Positions 23,901 to 25,438 of a DNA stretch of 25,438 bases are shown piece by piece. A model generated the notes under the pieces. It worked only from the letters and a program-made list of their open reading frames with translations, did no database searches and was not told the DNA's origin. This DNA is from Glaciecola sp964643575 (GTDB lineage Bacteria > Pseudomonadota > Gammaproteobacteria > Enterobacterales > Alteromonadaceae): positions 1 through 25,438 of the forward strand of contig CAZXTD010000052.1 in the NCBI GenBank assembly GCA_964643575.1. The letters run 5' to 3'. Every line of letters begins with the position of its first letter. Position 1 is the stretch's first letter. Both the position numbers and the translations under genes were made by a program.

Positions 23901-25438
23901 ATGAAAATTGTTAAATGGCTGGTTGTCGGCCTACTCTCACTGGTTGTTATTGTGTTGTTAGGCGGTTTCGTTTTTATCAAATCTAGCTTGCCGCAATTAG
24001 ATGGCACGGTCGTATCAAGTAGCCTAAACGCTCCAGCTAAAATTTCCCGTGACCGCTTAGGCACGGCAGTTATTCATGCCGAAACGCAAAACGACGCTGC
24101 CTACCTTTTGGGCTATGCGCATGCGCAAGACCGACTTTTTCAAATGGACTTATTACGTCGACAATCATCAGGTGAATTGTCTGCATTAGTGGGTTCGGTT
24201 GCACTAAATACAGATAAAAAACATCGTTTTCATCAATTTAGAACTCGAGCAGAATCTCGCTTCCAACAGCTCTCTAAAGAAGAACAATCGCTGTTAGTTC
24301 ATTACACTAAAGGTGTGAATGAAGGCGCTAGTAGTCTTTCAAGCCTGCCTTTTGAATATCATTTACTAAGTGCATCATTTGAACCTTGGCAGCCAAGCGA
24401 TAGCTTGCTCGCTGTTTATAGTATGTATATCGACTTACAGCTTGCGCAAACCGAAATAGACTTTAGGCTAAACGCCCTTAAAACAGTTTTTGGCGATGCA
24501 ATGTACCGCTTTTTTACTTTACCTAGCACTTATCAAGCCGCTATCGACAATACTAATATTCCGCTACGAGGTGTTGAAATACCGAATATTGATGCCTTCC
24601 TGCAACAGGCGGAACAAAACGCTGAAGATCAAGCACGCGTATTAGATACTATAGACTCCCATTACGATAGCGTACTAGAACAACCTGATATAGGAAGCAA
24701 TAACTGGGCGGTATCTGGCGCACTCACCGAGTCAGCAAGCGCGTTAGTAAGTAATGATATGCACTTAGGTTTGCGCGTGCCCGCAATTTGGTATCGAGCC
24801 CAACTCAATTATTCTGTTAAGCAAACACAAACCCCAAAGCAAAGCGTTAAAGTTACTGGTGTTTCATTACCCGGAACGCCAGCCGTTATTGTCGGCAGCA
24901 ATGGCCATATTGCATGGGGCTTTACTAATTCAAATGTTGATAACGTTGATTGGGTAGAGGTCACTAACTATGACACTATAAAAGAAGTCACAGAGATCAT
25001 ACACACTCCCGATGGTGATGAAAGCTTCAGTTTCGAGATTAACGAAATAGGCCCAATTCGTGAATTTCAAAGCAAAAAATATGCGTTAAAGTGGGTAGCC
25101 CACCAAGATTATGCAGTGAATTTAAAAATTGCAGATATCGCCAAAGAACAAAACGTTGCCAGTGCACTAGAACTCGCCAAACACGTACGAATGCCAGCTC
25201 AAAATATGGTAATAGGCGATGCTGATGGCAATATTGCTTGGCAATTAGCGGGTGCTATAACAAGCCGCAGTACTTTGATTAGGCATGCAATTAAGCCTGA
25301 ACAATTTAGCACTGATTGGAATACCCCTGAGATGTTGCCTGCCAATCAAGTGAACCCTGAAAGCGGCAGAGTGTGGACGGCAAATGCAAGAGTTGTTGGC
25401 ACTGGCGATTTAGAAAAATTTGGCGACGGTGGATACGC
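23901..25438 (+). CDS. Penicillin acylase family N-terminal nucleophile hydrolase (3' end outside window)
   Basis: The first 512 codons of a secreted or membrane-anchored amidase precursor. ATG 23901 has AAGGA five bases upstream and follows the adenosyltransferase stop by eight bases. An N-terminal hydrophobic segment (WLVVGLLSLVVIVLLGGFVF) is a signal peptide or anchor. The alpha chain has ISRDRLGTAVIHAETQNDAAYLLGYAHAQDRLFQMDLLRR in two conserved blocks. Autocatalytic cleavage is expected before Ser266 in GSNNWAVSG, which becomes the nucleophile of the beta chain; SNDMHLGLRVPAIWY and IAWGFTNSNVDNVDW follow. RVWTANARVVG and GDGGY appear at the right edge. Family members cleave amides, including penicillins and, in some branches (PvdQ/QuiP type), acyl-homoserine lactones; which applies here cannot be told. 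Confidence 0.93.
   Translation, partial: MKIVKWLVVGLLSLVVIVLLGGFVFIKSSLPQLDGTVVSSSLNAPAKISRDRLGTAVIHAETQNDAAYLLGYAHAQDRLFQMDLLRRQSSGELSALVGSVALNTDKKHRFHQFRTRAESRFQQLSKEEQSLLVHYTKGVNEGASSLSSLPFEYHLLSASFEPWQPSDSLLAVYSMYIDLQLAQTEIDFRLNALKTVFGDAMYRFFTLPSTYQAAIDNTNIPLRGVEIPNIDAFLQQAEQNAEDQARVLDTIDSHYDSVLEQPDIGSNNWAVSGALTESASALVSNDMHLGLRVPAIWYRAQLNYSVKQTQTPKQSVKVTGVSLPGTPAVIVGSNGHIAWGFTNSNVDNVDWVEVTNYDTIKEVTEIIHTPDGDESFSFEINEIGPIREFQSKKYALKWVAHQDYAVNLKIADIAKEQNVASALELAKHVRMPAQNMVIGDADGNIAWQLAGAITSRSTLIRHAIKPEQFSTDWNTPEMLPANQVNPESGRVWTANARVVGTGDLEKFGDGGY

Overview
The window looks like chromosomal DNA from a marine gammaproteobacterium of the Alteromonadales type (Alteromonas/Glaciecola-like). This is inferred from moderately AT-rich DNA, from the cluster lolC-type permease / PilZ-like protein / mfd / csiV, and from family-level protein resemblance; no rRNA or other taxonomic marker is present. 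About 21 protein genes fill nearly all of it. I see no tRNA, rRNA, CRISPR array, transposon or prophage gene, and no gene-free stretch over 300 bases.

Left part (1-3873): the 3' end of an HMG-CoA lyase gene (leucine/ketone-body catabolism), an MFS transporter with no canonical start codon in the right place, a glgC glycogen-synthesis gene standing alone, and a small DUF1801 protein.

Centre-left (3971-9546) looks like a lipid or hydrocarbon module. An AraC-family regulator and an overlapping alpha/beta hydrolase gene (broken by two 10-N assembly gaps) run leftward. They diverge from an AlkB-type membrane di-iron monooxygenase. The shared intergenic region carries two abutting 12-bp direct repeats, an inverted repeat and a perfect 12-bp palindrome, which together make a credible AraC operator. 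An MFS transporter and a double-hotdog acyl-CoA thioesterase follow, and the MFS terminator hairpin is built into the end of the alkB reading frame.

Centre (9589-14787): an HDOD-domain protein and a ketopantoate-reductase-like dehydrogenase form a probable leftward pair, divergent from a GT4-type glycosyltransferase. Next is a single-chain fusion of a cysteine desulfurase (SufS/CsdA) and its sulfur acceptor (SufE/CsdE), the most distinctive gene here.

Right part (14995-25438): a COG3235 membrane protein convergent with a phosphoribosyltransferase, a lolC-type permease without lolD/lolE beside it, a divergent PilZ-like protein, mfd, csiV (overlapping mfd by 8 bases), a PduO-type cob(I)alamin adenosyltransferase and the first 512 codons of a penicillin-acylase-family hydrolase. 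Non-ATG starts with good Shine-Dalgarno sequences are common: GTG for the hydrolase, second MFS, COG3235 and phosphoribosyltransferase genes; TTG for the glycosyltransferase and PilZ genes.
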